In this document: one piece after another, positions 5,876 to 6,445 of the stretch
Position numbering within the stretch: the stretch's first letter is position 1
Layout of the letters: each line of letters opens with the position of its first letter
Program-made: the position numbers and the translations under genes
Notes under the pieces: generated by a model
Told to the model about the DNA's origin: nothing
The model's database searches: none
What the model saw: only the letters and a program-made list of their open reading frames with translations
DNA from: an uncultured Porphyromonadaceae bacterium
GTDB taxonomy: Bacteria > Bacteroidota > Bacteroidia > Bacteroidales > Muribaculaceae
Assembly (NCBI GenBank): GCA_902462525.1
Contig: CABQCA010000135.1
Span: 1-6,445 of the forward strand
Reading direction: 5' to 3'
DNA length: 6,445 bases

Positions 5876-6445
5876 TTATTTCGAGACGATCGCTTCAGTG
5901 TCGCGGGCTATCATGAGTTCTTCGTCGGTGGGAATTACACATACTTTCACACGCGAAGAGGCCGACGAGATGACGGCATCGACTCCGCGGACGGTGGCGT
6001 TGACAGCCTTGTCGATTTCCACGCCCATGAAGCCGAGAGTCTCGCACACATCGGCACGGAGGCCGGCCTGGTTCTCGCCCACGCCTCCGGTGAAGACGAT
6101 GATGTCGACGCCGCCCATTTCGGCTGCGTATGCTCCGATGTACTTGGTAATGCGGAGCATGTACATGTCAAGGGCCAGACGGGCACGCTCGTTGCCTTCA
6201 GCGATAGCGGCTTCGATTTCGCGCATGTCGTTGCTCACACCGCTCACACCGAGCACGCCGCTCTCCTTGTTGATGATGTTCTGGAGTTCGGCAGCGCTCA
6301 GGCCATGCTTTGTCATCAGGAAAGTGAGGGCCCCGGGGTCGATGTCGCCCACGCGTGTACCCATCATCAGGCCTTCGACAGGTGTGAGGCCCATCGAGGT
6401 GTCGACACAGCGGCCGCCGTCGACAGCCGCCATCGATGCGCCGTT
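5876..6445 (-). CDS. ackA: Acetate kinase, C-terminal 189 residues (5' end outside window)
   Basis: The enzyme makes ATP and acetate from acetyl phosphate and ADP in the cytoplasm, the last step of acetate fermentation. The frame is open to the window edge (NGAS precedes the internal ATG at 6433), so about 210 N-terminal residues are missing from a usual length near 400. In window-part numbering, NGAS (1-4) and DTSMGLTPVEG with MGTRVGDIDP (15-37) form the nucleotide and catalytic region, with the conserved active-site arginine at R31. FTGGVGEN (118-125) is the ATPase-fold adenosine motif. PTDEELMIARDT (172-183) holds the Mg-ligand glutamate. The TAA stop is followed by a strong terminator, so ackA ends its transcript. 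A phosphotransacetylase gene upstream is usual but would be outside the window. Confidence 0.97.
   Translation of the reverse strand, partial: NGASMAAVDGGRCVDTSMGLTPVEGLMMGTRVGDIDPGALTFLMTKHGLSAAELQNIINKESGVLGVSGVSNDMREIEAAIAEGNERARLALDMYMLRITKYIGAYAAEMGGVDIIVFTGGVGENQAGLRADVCETLGFMGVEIDKAVNATVRGVDAVISSASSRVKVCVIPTDEELMIARDTEAIVSK

Noticed and set aside
5876..6433. Acetate kinase starting at the ATG at 6433
   Set aside because: Codons up to the window end encode NGAS, the conserved motif before this internal Met; it is an internal codon.
1..6445. Mobile element, CRISPR array, tRNA or rRNA
   Set aside because: I saw no transposase or integrase frame, no regularly spaced repeats and no tRNA-like or rRNA-like stretch on either strand.

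Overview
The window looks like chromosomal DNA of an anaerobic gut Bacteroidales bacterium. The evidence is an oxygen-sensitive pyruvate:ferredoxin oxidoreductase, an acetate kinase, a GH109 glycosidase of the kind found in Bacteroides-like mucin degraders, no good Shine-Dalgarno sequences, and three TAnnTTTG boxes of the Bacteroidetes primary-sigma type upstream of starts. The C-rich, fairly GC-rich codon use would suit Muribaculaceae or Alistipes better than Bacteroides, but the genus is a guess.

Layout: (1) 1-2244, plus strand: the C-terminal 747 residues of pyruvate:ferredoxin oxidoreductase (PFOR), ending at a hairpin terminator (2270-2300). (2) 4930 down to 2319, minus strand: a two-gene operon joined by an ATGA overlap. 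It encodes a secreted GH109 alpha-N-acetylgalactosaminidase, then a kinase closely resembling N-acetylhexosamine 1-kinase (NahK/LnpB). (3) 4931-5066: a divergent AT-rich intergenic region with a promoter box for each direction and an inverted repeat placed like an operator. (4) 5067-5459, plus strand: a small probable lipoprotein of unknown function. Its 3' end overlaps by 34 bp the end of a minus-strand gene (5794-5426) for a small exported helical protein with EAxxYxR heptads. (5) 5822-5851: a strong terminator for acetate kinase, packed against the promoter of the heptad-repeat gene. (6) 6445-5876, minus strand: the C-terminal 189 residues of acetate kinase (ackA).

How the genes work together: GH109 would release terminal alpha-GalNAc from mucin-type or blood-group-A glycans, and the kinase would convert GalNAc (or GlcNAc) to the 1-phosphate, giving a compact release-and-capture unit for host amino sugars. 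PFOR makes acetyl-CoA and reduced ferredoxin from pyruvate. AckA makes ATP from acetyl phosphate, which needs a phosphotransacetylase not seen here. They are separate transcription units at either end of the window, but belong to the same fermentation route.

No mobile element, CRISPR array, tRNA or rRNA was seen. The least ordinary items are the GH109-kinase operon and how its junction is built, the candidate operator, a promoter box only 4 nt from a start codon, and the heptad-repeat exported protein. I see no clear evidence of a wholly new system.
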